In this document: one piece after another, positions 16,566-26,185 of the stretch
How the letters are laid out: each line of letters begins with the position of its first letter
How positions within the stretch are numbered: the first letter of the stretch is position 1
Notes under the pieces: generated by a model
Database searches by the model: none
The model's input: only the letters and a program-made list of their open reading frames with translations
Told to the model about the DNA's origin: nothing
Position numbers and translations under genes: made by a program
DNA from: Cytophagaceae bacterium
Lineage (GTDB): Bacteria; Bacteroidota; Bacteroidia; Cytophagales; UBA9547
Direction of reading: 5' to 3'
NCBI GenBank assembly: GCA_027488865.1
Contig: JAIYAU010000042.1
Location: forward strand, 1-64,000
DNA length: 64,000 nucleotides

Positions 16566-17493
16566 AGAGAAAGGGAATTATAAGCTTCATATAAACAAAC
16601 ATTAAAATTGTATATTTGATCATAAAAACGGGGCCATTAACTTGCTTGATGAAATGTGAATAAATTGCTAAATTGGAATGGTGTTAGCCCATGAATCTGT
16701 ATCTGTGGTGGCTGTTTTTATCAGAATCGTTCCCGACAAGACTTTTATGTCGCTTATCACCCCAAAAACGGCTTAATACGTTCTCTTTCTTTCCAAAATA
16801 GATCCATGTTTACAGGATGGTTTGTTTTCTTCTATCACCAGAGCCTACCTTCTTTTTAACACCTCATACATGCTGGTAAAATCATCTGGATCAACTACCG
16901 TTTTGATAATACTTTTAAGATGTATTACACTTAAAAAAATTACTTATCAGTACAAGTTCAATTTTTTAAAACAAAACATCATTGTTGTATATTCTTATTA
17001 CTAAAATTTAATGTAAATCAAATATCTACTATTAGAGTCTTGTATTAAATAACTAAAATTTTGTGGACTCTAATGATTGTTGACTTATTTTTTAGATTTT
17101 TATAACATCTACAAAAGAATGAAAATTTCCTTGTTTAAACCGCTTTACATTTTTTGTTTTACTTGTTAACTCTAGCTTCTGGGTTATATATCACAAACGC
17201 TTTTTGAATATTGTCATTATCAGTTCTGTGATACTTTTTTGTATTTTTCTGATCTATAACGATAAATGGAATTTTGAAATGAAAACTATGTTAATTTTAT
17301 TTACTCACTAGAATTTATTGAGAAAAAAGAAAATCAAAGTTAGATTCAACTATATTAACCTATTAAGTACCACCATTTCGACATGGTTTTGAGAAAAAAA
17401 TGTTATTTTGCAAAAAATCCTTTTTGCAAAAAAAATATTTGATGATAATGGGTATTGTTAAAGTTATTAGTAAAAACTAAAATCACTTCTTTA
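16566..17493. other. Long AT-rich intergenic stretch
   Basis: No intact gene is seen on either strand across more than 900 bases. The only recognisable piece is the uvrC fragment at 16817-16908. From about 16910 to 17450 the sequence is extremely AT-rich with long T and A runs, suggesting foreign or decaying DNA. Confidence 0.5.
16817..16908 (-). pseudogene. Displaced 92-bp fragment of uvrC
   Basis: It matches 21281-21372, inside uvrC, over 92 bases with about five mismatches and no gap, in the same orientation. Read on the coding (minus) strand it gives KTVVDPDDFTSMYEVLKRR followed by a stop, against KTVVGPDDFTSMYEVVKRRY in the intact gene. All changes near the end are non-synonymous, as expected for neutral decay. 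It is not a gene. Confidence 0.85.
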
Positions 17494-19377
17494 ATGTCAC
17501 AATTTTTTCCACAATCATTTTTTTCATTTTTTCTTTTTACCCTTTCAATCATAGTTCTATCGGGTCTAACGTTTTTTATATCAAAGTACGTCTACAGAAA
17601 AACCATCAAAGATTTTTTTGATTTTGGAGTCTGTTTTTTCTTAACAATATTATTAATTGTGTCAATTTACTCCATATTTCATACGAGTTTCAAAACATCA
17701 AACAGCGTTTTGATCGTCATGATTGGGATTTTCATTTGGCAATACCGAGAAAAGGAAAAAATAATTGATTTCAGCTTTTGGATCAACAAACAAATTTGGC
17801 TTCAAGTTTTTGTAATGGTAGTGATTTCCTTCTCATATTTTGAAGCAATGAATTATGGTTTTTTTGTTTTTGGTGGAGTATTTCATTTTGAAGATTTGTA
17901 TTTTTATAGTCTTATATCTAAAAGCCTTTCAGAATTTGGAATTGAAAACTGTTTTCACAGTTACACAGATATAAATAAAACCTTTTCAAAAGCCATCGGA
18001 TATCATTACACAGAGATGTGGATTAATAACATTTTTAGCAAGGTTTTTTACAGTAACAATCTAACTAGTTTTTTAAGTCTTACATTTCCCAACATAATGT
18101 TTATTGCATTGTGTATTTTAATTGGTTTAGGAAAGAAAATAAATAAAAATAAAACTTTCATTGTGTTTTTGCTTGCAATTTTTTTATTCAATGGTTTGGC
18201 TTTTCAAGGCAAGGGATTAATTAATGTATTTGGAGGTTATTATCATGGATTTATAATGAGATTGTGCCTAGAGCTTAAGGTTTACTTTTTGTTTATTGGA
18301 ATTACAGCGTTCGCGTATTTTTTTTCTATAGAGAAAAAAACATTGTTGGCGCAATCAATAATCAGTTTTTTATCTATTATATCATTTCTAAATATTCCAA
18401 TTGTTATTTTTTGTCAATTTTTATGTTTGTTGAAACTCTTAACTAAAAGAAAATCTAAAATTCATATTTTTTCATCACTTTTTCTGATATTTTTGACATT
18501 TTTGGTTTTTTTTATAGGAAAAAACAGTAGTATGTCAAATGAAGTTTCAACTAAAATTTTATATACCATACTCAATCCAATTTTGTTAGTTAAAGCAATT
18601 AAAACATCATTGCTATATTTAATTTCTTTAATAGTATTTTTGCCATTGATATATTTAAGTTTTAGGAACACTAAATCGATAATACTTTTACTCTTATTAA
18701 TTATATTAGTATCATTCCTTTCATACTTTCTTCTAATTCTGCAAACTGATAGTATTCAAATCTTTACCTCTTTTTTTACGGTTTGTTCGTTCTTGATTAT
18801 TTATTTTTCATTTCTTCATTCAAATAAGTTTTTTTCGCTTCTTTATCTTATTTTTTTTTCAATTGCTTCAATTATTGCCATAAATAAGTTGAGTTTGCTT
18901 TACATTAAATCACCTTATAATATCGATTTTGGCAATAAAACTAAGTTACTTCAAAATTTGAAAGAGAATACTTTTATACCAGTTTTCAGGAGATATGAGC
19001 TATCAAAATTTAGAGACAATGAATTTGATGAATTTTGTAAAAACCCCTTCATGTTCTTCGACTGCTATGAGGTATTGGCGAACAACGACCACTTATACCC
19101 CGTTTCAATTTCAGACTTTGAGGTGTTCAAAAACCAAGGACCATTCAGAAACCAGTACATTGAGTTTATGAAAGGGGGGAGTGTGTTGTTTGCCTTTGCC
19201 AAAGACAAAGGTTTGCAAGTGAACGAAACTACTGCAGATTCGATTGTTTATAAATTCATGAAGTACCACCAATTCGACAAGGTTTTGCATAAAAAAGAAG
19301 TAATTTTGCCCTCAACTTTTATCACCAAAGAAAAAATATGTGATGAAAATGGTAATTGTATAACCATAATTAAATGA
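17494..19377 (+). CDS. Polytopic membrane protein, AT-rich island
   Basis: A 627-aa integral membrane protein with about 12-14 hydrophobic helices, very rich in Phe, Ile, Leu and Lys, and a soluble C-terminal domain of some 130 residues (from about residue 490). The ATG at 17494 is preferred to a TTG at 17455 because it starts just before the first helix. The overall layout resembles GT-C type glycosyltransferases or O-antigen-linked membrane proteins, but no catalytic motif (such as an Asp pair in the first loop) is certain. Base composition is markedly lower in GC than the neighbours, and the gene lies between 20-bp inverted repeats, both suggesting transfer. Confidence 0.7.
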   Translation: MSQFFPQSFFSFFLFTLSIIVLSGLTFFISKYVYRKTIKDFFDFGVCFFLTILLIVSIYSIFHTSFKTSNSVLIVMIGIFIWQYREKEKIIDFSFWINKQIWLQVFVMVVISFSYFEAMNYGFFVFGGVFHFEDLYFYSLISKSLSEFGIENCFHSYTDINKTFSKAIGYHYTEMWINNIFSKVFYSNNLTSFLSLTFPNIMFIALCILIGLGKKINKNKTFIVFLLAIFLFNGLAFQGKGLINVFGGYYHGFIMRLCLELKVYFLFIGITAFAYFFSIEKKTLLAQSIISFLSIISFLNIPIVIFCQFLCLLKLLTKRKSKIHIFSSLFLIFLTFLVFFIGKNSSMSNEVSTKILYTILNPILLVKAIKTSLLYLISLIVFLPLIYLSFRNTKSIILLLLLIILVSFLSYFLLILQTDSIQIFTSFFTVCSFLIIYFSFLHSNKFFSLLYLIFFSIASIIAINKLSLLYIKSPYNIDFGNKTKLLQNLKENTFIPVFRRYELSKFRDNEFDEFCKNPFMFFDCYEVLANNDHLYPVSISDFEVFKNQGPFRNQYIEFMKGGSVLFAFAKDKGLQVNETTADSIVYKFMKYHQFDKVLHKKEVILPSTFITKEKICDENGNCITIIK

Positions 19378-19428
19378 CCTTTCTATCCGTGGAGTTAGCT
19401 TGCACTCTACGAATTAAACAATGACTAT

Positions 19429-19448
19429 AGAGTCTCCGACTCGGATTC
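19429..19448 (-). repeat. 20-bp inverted repeat, right copy
   Basis: agagtctccgactcggattc, the exact reverse complement of 16546-16565. Together the two copies bound a 2.9-kb AT-rich segment. Confidence 0.7.
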
Positions 19449-19531
19449 ATGCTTTTACATGTGCGATGGCTCAAGCAACCCCATGCCATCACAATGGTAA
19501 TCAATGGCGCTGGAGTAAAGATACTCCCTTG

Positions 19532-20551
19532 CTACTTACTTTTAAGTACCATTTTGAGACTTGTTTTTACAATTTCGCCCATGTTGTTACATAAAAAAAA
19601 TTCGTCGTCGTTGTAGTGGTCGGCTAAAGCATGTTTTAAGGTGTAGGTGTTTTCTGCACTCGAAATTTCATCTTTAACTACGGCATCACCCAATTCTTTC
19701 AGTCTGTAGCGGTGGCTATTAATTCTTTTGGCTAATCTTGATCTTTCCTCAGCTTGGTATTGTTTCATGCTTTCAGGAGTTATCAGTTTGATTCCCAATT
19801 CGATAATAGGATTGTTTTGTTTATAAAACTGAGGTAGATATACATTCTTTTTTCCTTCATAGGATTGCTGGTCAAAGTCAATAGCTCTAATTCTGTAATG
19901 CACATCTTCAAAATCTGGAATTATTTGAAGCACGTAATTGCTAGAATGCATGTCACCAAGCAATCGAATAAAACAGCGTTCATTAAATTTTATAAACTCC
20001 TTTGCGAGTCTTACTTTATTAAAATTTTTATCATCCAAGTGATTTTTTATAAATTGATCACCAGGAATACCCGCTATATGGCGTTCAATAAGTGTGTCGC
20101 CGTCGGTATAATAACTGATTTGGTTAGGAGAAAGAATGTGCTCTAGTTCAAGACCATACACCCTGCTTGCATCGGCACGTTTGATATAAAAGTAATCGAA
20201 GTTATCATTTATGGTATTTACTACCCGCACTCGATAGGGCTTGGAGTTGCCATAAATACAAAGGTCGATGCGATCTACAGAAAGATGCTGCATGACAGCA
20301 ATATCCCCATCAGCTTTAAGTATAGCATACATTTTTTTGAGGCTTTCATGCACATGCTTCATATCATCCTGTGGATATAACACGGTTTCCCAATGGGTGT
20401 CATTGCCGTTTTTATCAAAGAGCGGAATAGCATCCGAAAATCGAATGAGGTCGGTATATTTTACAGGCATTTTTCTTTCTCGCCCATATTCTATCAAATA
20501 TGAACGAAGGTTTTTGCTAATAAGATAAGGAACCTTTTTCTTAGAGATCAT
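19532..20551 (-). CDS. Protein-kinase-fold protein of unknown substrate
   Basis: A 339-aa soluble protein. The centre has LLGDMHSSNYVLQ (198-210) and RAIDFDQQS (222-230), which match the catalytic GDxHxxN and metal-binding DFD motifs of phosphotransferases with the kinase fold (APH, HipA and ABC1 types). Possible ATP-binding residues are in FYIKRADASR (121-130) and acidic LELEHIL (134-140). The remainder has no recognised family. It is followed by a 300-base gap and then uvrC, all on the minus strand. Assignment to a specific family is not possible from sequence alone. Confidence 0.6.
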   Translation of the reverse strand: MISKKKVPYLISKNLRSYLIEYGRERKMPVKYTDLIRFSDAIPLFDKNGNDTHWETVLYPQDDMKHVHESLKKMYAILKADGDIAVMQHLSVDRIDLCIYGNSKPYRVRVVNTINDNFDYFYIKRADASRVYGLELEHILSPNQISYYTDGDTLIERHIAGIPGDQFIKNHLDDKNFNKVRLAKEFIKFNERCFIRLLGDMHSSNYVLQIIPDFEDVHYRIRAIDFDQQSYEGKKNVYLPQFYKQNNPIIELGIKLITPESMKQYQAEERSRLAKRINSHRYRLKELGDAVVKDEISSAENTYTLKHALADHYNDDEFFLCNNMGEIVKTSLKMVLKSK

Positions 20552-20852
20552 ACTTTATAGCGTTTTGCTCCAGTTGTCTTAACCCCAAATTACGCACAAG
20601 CCTGTGTTCATTTACAATATCCCTGTCAGGTTTAAATAAAAACCGATCAAAACGTAATTCTTCTAAATAAAAACCTGACAGGTTTTCTTCTGCCCAATTT
20701 CTGTTAATATTACCACTTTTGAAGAGTAATTATAAAAAGCAGGAGATAAATATACGCATTTGTGTTTTATTTACTTATAACTAGGCGGGTAAACATCCAA
20801 TTGCAATAGTCGTTTGATGGGATTTCTTCAATTTTATAACAACAAATGGAAG
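20552..20852. other. Intergenic region with CCTGTCAGGTTT inverted repeat
   Basis: CCTGTCAGGTTT (20620-20631) and AAACCTGACAGG (20669-20680) form a 12-bp inverted repeat separated by 37 bases; each arm is itself nearly palindromic. No gene is visible. The repeat may serve as a transcription barrier between uvrC and the kinase-fold gene, but there is no clean T-tract. Confidence 0.5.
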
Positions 20853-22643
20853 TTAGTTGTCGGTAAAATAGGTTTTTAAGAGGAGGGCTTTATGAGATCC
20901 AATTTGTGCTGTCAATTCTTCTACTGATGCTTCTTTTATTTTTTTAAGAGTTTTAAAATGTCTGTATAATGTTTCAATTGTTTTTTTTCCCAATCCTTTT
21001 ACGTTTTCTAACTCGGTTTTATTTGCATTCTTTGAGCGTTGGTTGCGATGAAAAGTGATTGCAAACCTATGTACCTCATCTCTTATTTGTTGTATCAATT
21101 GTAGTGACAATGATTTTTTTTCTAGGTGTAGCGGAAATTCGTCACCAGGCACATAGATTTCTTCAAGTCTTTTAGCAATACTTGCTATGGCCACCTTCCC
21201 ATAAACGTCCAGTTCAATTAATGCTTGACAAGCCGCATTTAATTGGCCTTTGCCACCATCAATCAAGATTAGTTGTGGCAATGGTTTGTTTTCTTCTATC
21301 ACCCGAGCGTACCTTCTTTTTACCACCTCATACATGCTGGTAAAATCATCTGGACCAACTACCGTTTTGATATTAAAATGCCTGTATTGGTTTTTGGCTG
21401 GCTTTCCGTTCATGAAACACACCATACCAGCTACGGGATTGGTACCTTGAATGTTTGAGTTATCAAAACATTCAATATGTATAGGAATCTGTTTAAGATT
21501 TAGGTCTTTTTGTAGACGTTCTAAGGCTGGGTTGGATTTTTCTTCATCATTTTCAAGGTCAATGGTTTTATTACGTTTGTATTCAGCAATGTTCCTTAGA
21601 GAAAGTTCGATAAGCTCTAGTTTTTCTCCTCTTTCTGGCACGGTAACCACCATGTCCAATAGGTCATTTACTGGAATATTACAGAGTATATCCTCTGCAT
21701 CCGATTGAGTTTCAATTCTTATGTAGGATATGAAAAAGCCTAATATTTCTTCATCCGTTTCTTCTAGTATTTTTTTTACCATTTTGGTTTCAGAATGAAT
21801 AATTCTCCCTTCTGAAATTTTCATAAAATTGAGGTAGGCTACTTTGGCATCTGATTCAATGGAGTATACTTCACAATCTTTAAATTTTTCATTTACCACC
21901 TGAGACTTCATCCTGAAAACCTCAAGTTTGTCAATGCTATCCTTTATTTTTTGTGCTTTTTCAAAAGCTAAATTTTGTACTTCTAAGGCCATTTTAGCAC
22001 GTAGTGCTTCTTTAACTACGGAGATTTTACCTCTTAAAATTTGATGAATCTGTTGTATATCTGCGAGATAGTCTTCTTCTGTTTGTAGTCCTTCACAAGG
22101 ACCTTTACAGTTATGAATATGGTATTCTAAACACACTTTATACTTACCAGCAGCAACTGAGGCCTCCGACAAAGCAAGTTTACAACTTCTAATTGTATAG
22201 AGTTTTTGTATAAGCTCTAAAGTTTCACGCATATCTTTTACCTGCGTATAAGGGCCATAATATGCGCCAAGTGCTTTAATTCTCCTGCGTATCGGAAAAA
22301 TTCTTGGAAACCGTTCTCTCGTAACACAGATATACGGAAAGGTTTTGTCATCTTTAAGGTTTATATTGTACCGAGGCTGAATGGTTTTAATGAGGTTGTT
22401 TTCTAGGAGGAGGGCGTCACGTTCTGTTTTCACCACCACATATTCAATATTGGCAATTTGACTCACCAATTTGACAGTTTTATAGCTTTGTTGGTTTTTA
22501 TTGAAATAGCTGGTTACCCTTTTTTTGAGGTTTTTAGCTTTGCCAACATATATTATTTTGTTATCTTGATCAAGGTATTTGTAAACTCCTGGGCTATCAG
22601 GCAATTTGTTTACTTGTTCCTTTAAGAAATGTTCCTCATTCAT
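20853..22643 (-). CDS. uvrC: Excinuclease ABC subunit C
   Basis: A 596-aa protein of normal UvrC length. The GIY-YIG nuclease domain is at the N-terminus (SPGVYKYLDQDNKIIYVGKA, about 17-36, then KNLKKRV). A central Cys cluster (CKLALSE, CLEYHIHNCKGPCEG; about 150-185) and the UVR/UvrB-binding helix region follow. The RNase H-like endonuclease domain has ECFDNSNIQGTNPVAGMVCF and LILIDGGKGQLNAA with its catalytic Asp residues. The tail carries the helix-hairpin-helix pair (VKGLGKKTIETLYRHF). It makes the 3' and 5' incisions in nucleotide excision repair. A 92-base part of this gene is duplicated at 16817. Confidence 0.97.
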   Translation of the reverse strand: MNEEHFLKEQVNKLPDSPGVYKYLDQDNKIIYVGKAKNLKKRVTSYFNKNQQSYKTVKLVSQIANIEYVVVKTERDALLLENNLIKTIQPRYNINLKDDKTFPYICVTRERFPRIFPIRRRIKALGAYYGPYTQVKDMRETLELIQKLYTIRSCKLALSEASVAAGKYKVCLEYHIHNCKGPCEGLQTEEDYLADIQQIHQILRGKISVVKEALRAKMALEVQNLAFEKAQKIKDSIDKLEVFRMKSQVVNEKFKDCEVYSIESDAKVAYLNFMKISEGRIIHSETKMVKKILEETDEEILGFFISYIRIETQSDAEDILCNIPVNDLLDMVVTVPERGEKLELIELSLRNIAEYKRNKTIDLENDEEKSNPALERLQKDLNLKQIPIHIECFDNSNIQGTNPVAGMVCFMNGKPAKNQYRHFNIKTVVGPDDFTSMYEVVKRRYARVIEENKPLPQLILIDGGKGQLNAACQALIELDVYGKVAIASIAKRLEEIYVPGDEFPLHLEKKSLSLQLIQQIRDEVHRFAITFHRNQRSKNANKTELENVKGLGKKTIETLYRHFKTLKKIKEASVEELTAQIGSHKALLLKTYFTDN

Positions 22644-22677
22644 AGTTACAACCGCGCCGATTTCTTAAATCGCAAGC

Positions 22678-23622
22678 TTATTTAATTTTTGCTTTTAATT
22701 CTCCTATCTCCTTTTTTAAATCAGTAATTTCTTTTAAGATAGTTAACACAGATTGGTGCATTTGTTTCTCTACATCTATTGCCTCTTGGGCTATTTCTTG
22801 TATGTGATCTTCCTGTATTTGAAAGTCTCTTTCCATTTTGTCTTCTACTTTGGAGGTCATTATGGCAATAAAAACATTAAAGGTGACAATGGCAGTAAAT
22901 ACCACAAAACTCACAAAATAGGCTTGTACAATAAATGGGTGAAGATTAGTGCAACTTGTTTTAATATCGTTCATCACGTCTGACCAACCATCGAGCGTCA
23001 TTACCTGAAATAATGAAAGTGACGACTCTATAATGTTACTAAAATTACATTTATCAAAAATGCGATTTTCAAAAAGGTACATGCCCAATATTGAATAGAT
23101 GTAAATCAGAATGATTAATAAAAGCGCAAAGGAAAATACTGTGGGCACTATGCTTACAATTCTTCTTTCTATTTCTTTGAGTTGATCACTTATTTCTAGC
23201 AACCTCACTATTCTAAAAATTCTGAACAAGCGACCAATTTCAATAAAATTGGCATGGCTAAAAAGGTGCGTGAAAGCACCAATAAAGCTTGTGGATATAA
23301 GAAACAAATCAAAAATGTTCCAAAAGCCGTGTTCGGTGAATTTTATTTGATACTTTATTTTGCCATTTTCTTCTTTTTTGATTCGTTTAAAGAGCATAAA
23401 AAATAGAAGAGGATGCCTTTCTGCAGCTATTCTAATGAAGATTTCCGCAGTAAAAAATGCCAAAAACACGTAATCGAGGTAATGAAAAAATAGCTGCCAA
23501 TATTTACCAATTAATATGGTTTCTAATCCCACAATTAGCGAACAAGCTACTATTACATAATTAACTACCTTATTAAAAAGTGGGTGGTCATATATCTGTT
23601 TAATAAATTTATTTGCTGCCAT
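22678..23622 (-). CDS. Voltage-gated cation channel, BacNav/Cav type
   Basis: A 314-aa single-domain six-helix channel. S4 carries Arg at every third position (R131, R134, R137, R140 in GRLFRIFRIVRLLE). The pore loop is FQVMTLDGWSDVM with the filter TLDGWSD (209-215). S6 follows (FVSFVVFTAIVTFNVFIAIM) and the last 50 residues form a charged coiled coil, as in tetrameric BacNav channels. Sodium channels of this family usually have TLESW; the acidic residues at positions 3 and 7 and the Gly at position 4 recall calcium-selective variants. The next gene upstream on the same strand starts beyond a 14-base gap. Confidence 0.9.
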   Translation of the reverse strand: MAANKFIKQIYDHPLFNKVVNYVIVACSLIVGLETILIGKYWQLFFHYLDYVFLAFFTAEIFIRIAAERHPLLFFMLFKRIKKEENGKIKYQIKFTEHGFWNIFDLFLISTSFIGAFTHLFSHANFIEIGRLFRIFRIVRLLEISDQLKEIERRIVSIVPTVFSFALLLIILIYIYSILGMYLFENRIFDKCNFSNIIESSLSLFQVMTLDGWSDVMNDIKTSCTNLHPFIVQAYFVSFVVFTAIVTFNVFIAIMTSKVEDKMERDFQIQEDHIQEIAQEAIDVEKQMHQSVLTILKEITDLKKEIGELKAKIK

Positions 23623-23636
23623 TGTTCGTATTATGG

Positions 23637-25715
23637 TTAATAAGCACCATTGTATTTTCTAATTATCCATTCTAAGCTAATTAAAAAAAGAAAAATAAAA
23701 AATAACCAACGAATGTTAATTATTTCCAATGACTCCTCAGTGCTTAATACTTTGCTTTTTATTTTTTTGCTCAAGAGCTCATTGGTCAACTTATCAATAT
23801 TGTTTGTAGAAAAATATTTGCCTTGATTTTTTAAAGATAACTCTCGCAACATAGAATGATCCGCGGTAGTGTTAAGTGCTTCTATTTCTAGCTCCTTTAC
23901 GTTAAAATAGCCTTCATACTTTTCTTTTTTACCGGCCCTAACTCCCTCTGCAACATATTTATACATACCAGGTTCAAAATTACCAACATCAAAATTGGTA
24001 TTTTCTTTATTTGTAATATACTGGTACGAATAAGTTTTGCCAGACTCTGTAGTGACCGATAGTTTTATTTCTTGATCAAATATTCGTTCATAAATGTCAT
24101 TATAAATTTCATTTTCAAAAACCAATCGTTCATTGGTGAATATTTCTTTGTTGATAGGATATACCTTAAACTTTCGTTGGTCTTCTTTTGTGCTTAAATA
24201 TTGAATGGTTTTGTTGATAATCTCATCAAAAACTACATTTTGATTTGTTTCTTGATATTCACTTAACCTCCATTGCCAAATTCCTTCACCTGTCAATACG
24301 CCGATTTTTTTACTGTTTTGGGTACCAACCATTAGCAGCGGTTTATCGGTAAGTATATTGCCTACTCGTTGATAAAGCAATGTTTGGGTGTTGCCTACGG
24401 TGTTGTATCTAGCAAATGGCACCTGTAATGGAGGGAGTTTTGCCAATAAATCAATAGATGTTTCATTGATTTTAAAATTTGTAAAGGAGGTATTAAATGC
24501 CCCACCGACGAGGTCCTTTTCATTGCCTTGAGGGATAATCTTAAGAATATTTTCTGTTTGATTAAATTGATTCAAGTCAGTGCCACCACCTATTACATAA
24601 AAAAGGGCACAATTCGATTGATAGAGTTTGGTTAAGAATTCATTGCATAGTCCTTGGCGATGAGGTAGTTGCACCAAGACAGCTACGTTGTAGTCATTGT
24701 CAAATTTAGCAGATGTAATGCCAGGGATAATGGTGTTAACTTCTACTTGGTCATTAGTTTCTAAGGCCGATTTGATTGCTTTTATATCTGGATGAGGTGC
24801 AGATGCAAGAATAAGTATTTTTTCTTTTGTATCTACCACAGAAATGTACGCGTGAGCATAGTTGTTTTTTAATGTGTATTCTCCTTTGGTTGGAACAATT
24901 TCTATTTGGTAATGATACGTACCTTTTAATGGTTGAGAGTGTTCAAAGCTTACCTCCAAGAACTCGCTTTTGTTCGTGTTTAACGTTTTTTTACTGATAA
25001 TATTACCCTTCTCTTTTAATACTACAGTGAGGGTGGTACTTTCAAAACCTTTTTGTTTAATTTCACAGACAATAGGAAATTTGTTGCCTGCAAATGCTAT
25101 TTTGTTATAATTTATACTTTTTAAACTAATATCTTTTTTAGGAACTGTATCACCCAACCCTATGGTATAGAGGGGTGTATGAAAAGTTTCAAAGGTAGGT
25201 GCAGTACCTTGATTATAGATTCCATCGCTTAAGATAGTAATGGCTGCCAAATGTTCGCCTTCAAATTCGTCCTCTATTTTTTTTATAGATTTACTTAAAT
25301 TAGTTGTCTGATTAGTAAATTTTACGTCTTTTAACAAATTTATATTGTCGTCCAAGGTTTTTATAACAACCTCCATTTCTGATTTTTCAAGGGTATTTTT
25401 TACTTCTTCAATTTTTTTCAGGTAAGTTTTTACTTGCACGCTATCTTCACCTGCATAAATTGAGGTGCTATTATCTATTAAAATGGCGTAGATGGGCTTT
25501 TGAATATGTTGCTGCCATAGTTTGAGTAGAGGAGAAGCCAACAACACAAATAACAACAACACTAAGAGGCCTCTAGTTAAAGCAAGTATTAAATTTGTTG
25601 TTTTTGACCAATTATACTTTTTGCCATACAAAACCCAAGCGTATATTGCTCCAAACAATACCCCTAAGGCAACTATCCATCCGTTTGACGGAAATACCAT
25701 TTCAAAACTATTCAT
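23637..25715 (-). CDS. Membrane protein with von Willebrand A-like domain
   Basis: A 692-aa protein with two N-terminal transmembrane helices (about 12-28 and 38-62), a large periplasmic part, and a C-terminal helix (IRWLFFIFLFLISLEWIIRK). Just after the second helix, AILIDNSTSI has the DxSxS metal-site motif of VWA domains, and ILSDGIYNQG the second metal-loop. The rest includes Ig-like beta modules and a glutamine-amidotransferase-like segment (around 300-470). The layout matches large BatA-like VWA membrane proteins common in Bacteroidota, whose role is unknown. It is only 14 bases upstream of the channel gene, hence probably co-transcribed with it. Confidence 0.8.
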   Translation of the reverse strand: MNSFEMVFPSNGWIVALGVLFGAIYAWVLYGKKYNWSKTTNLILALTRGLLVLLLFVLLASPLLKLWQQHIQKPIYAILIDNSTSIYAGEDSVQVKTYLKKIEEVKNTLEKSEMEVVIKTLDDNINLLKDVKFTNQTTNLSKSIKKIEDEFEGEHLAAITILSDGIYNQGTAPTFETFHTPLYTIGLGDTVPKKDISLKSINYNKIAFAGNKFPIVCEIKQKGFESTTLTVVLKEKGNIISKKTLNTNKSEFLEVSFEHSQPLKGTYHYQIEIVPTKGEYTLKNNYAHAYISVVDTKEKILILASAPHPDIKAIKSALETNDQVEVNTIIPGITSAKFDNDYNVAVLVQLPHRQGLCNEFLTKLYQSNCALFYVIGGGTDLNQFNQTENILKIIPQGNEKDLVGGAFNTSFTNFKINETSIDLLAKLPPLQVPFARYNTVGNTQTLLYQRVGNILTDKPLLMVGTQNSKKIGVLTGEGIWQWRLSEYQETNQNVVFDEIINKTIQYLSTKEDQRKFKVYPINKEIFTNERLVFENEIYNDIYERIFDQEIKLSVTTESGKTYSYQYITNKENTNFDVGNFEPGMYKYVAEGVRAGKKEKYEGYFNVKELEIEALNTTADHSMLRELSLKNQGKYFSTNNIDKLTNELLSKKIKSKVLSTEESLEIINIRWLFFIFLFLISLEWIIRKYNGAY

Positions 25716-26185
25716 TTATATAAGAATAATATTTTTGTCTTTTACAAAACTAAATAATTTAAATACAATAATACTTTAAAAGTTGTTCTAAAACGGTATT
25801 TGACCAATGCAAGGTGACATTAGGTCAATCACAGATTTTACCTCCTGTCATTCACACAATTATTACTCGTTTTTAACTAAATGAAAGATGATATCAAGCC
25901 AACTACCAAGTATTTCGTCAACACAGTTTTAATTTTTCAAAATGTGTCTGGGTTTAATCCAGATTTAAAATTCTACTAGTAGGCCTTTATAAATTTTTTA
26001 CTCATTTAGTTTGATAACCATGCTATTCTGTTGCAAACATTTGAATTTCTGTTGGTTTGTAATGTTATCATTGTATTAAGTTTTGGTTTAACATTATTTT
26101 TTTGACTAAATACCTAATAAATTTGACCTAAAATATTTTAACTACTTCACTCATTACATCATTATTAAACCTATTTATAGAAAGA
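25716..26185. promoter_or_regulatory. Divergent intergenic region; -7 element for the giant gene at 26118
   Basis: This 470-base gap lies between divergently transcribed genes. TAAATTTG (26118-26125) fits the TAnnTTTG consensus, about 60 bases before the GTG start at 26186. A TTTG lies at 26101-26104 but is too close for the standard 19-base spacing. No small gene, RNA or repeat is visible in the rest. Confidence 0.35.

Noticed and set aside
16822-17004. A 60-codon plus-strand open frame
   Set aside because: It is antisense to a displaced uvrC fragment and mirrors a spurious frame inside uvrC at 21250-21450.
16546-19448. Calling the inverted-repeat unit a transposon
   Set aside because: No transposase or target-site duplication is visible; only the repeats are certain.
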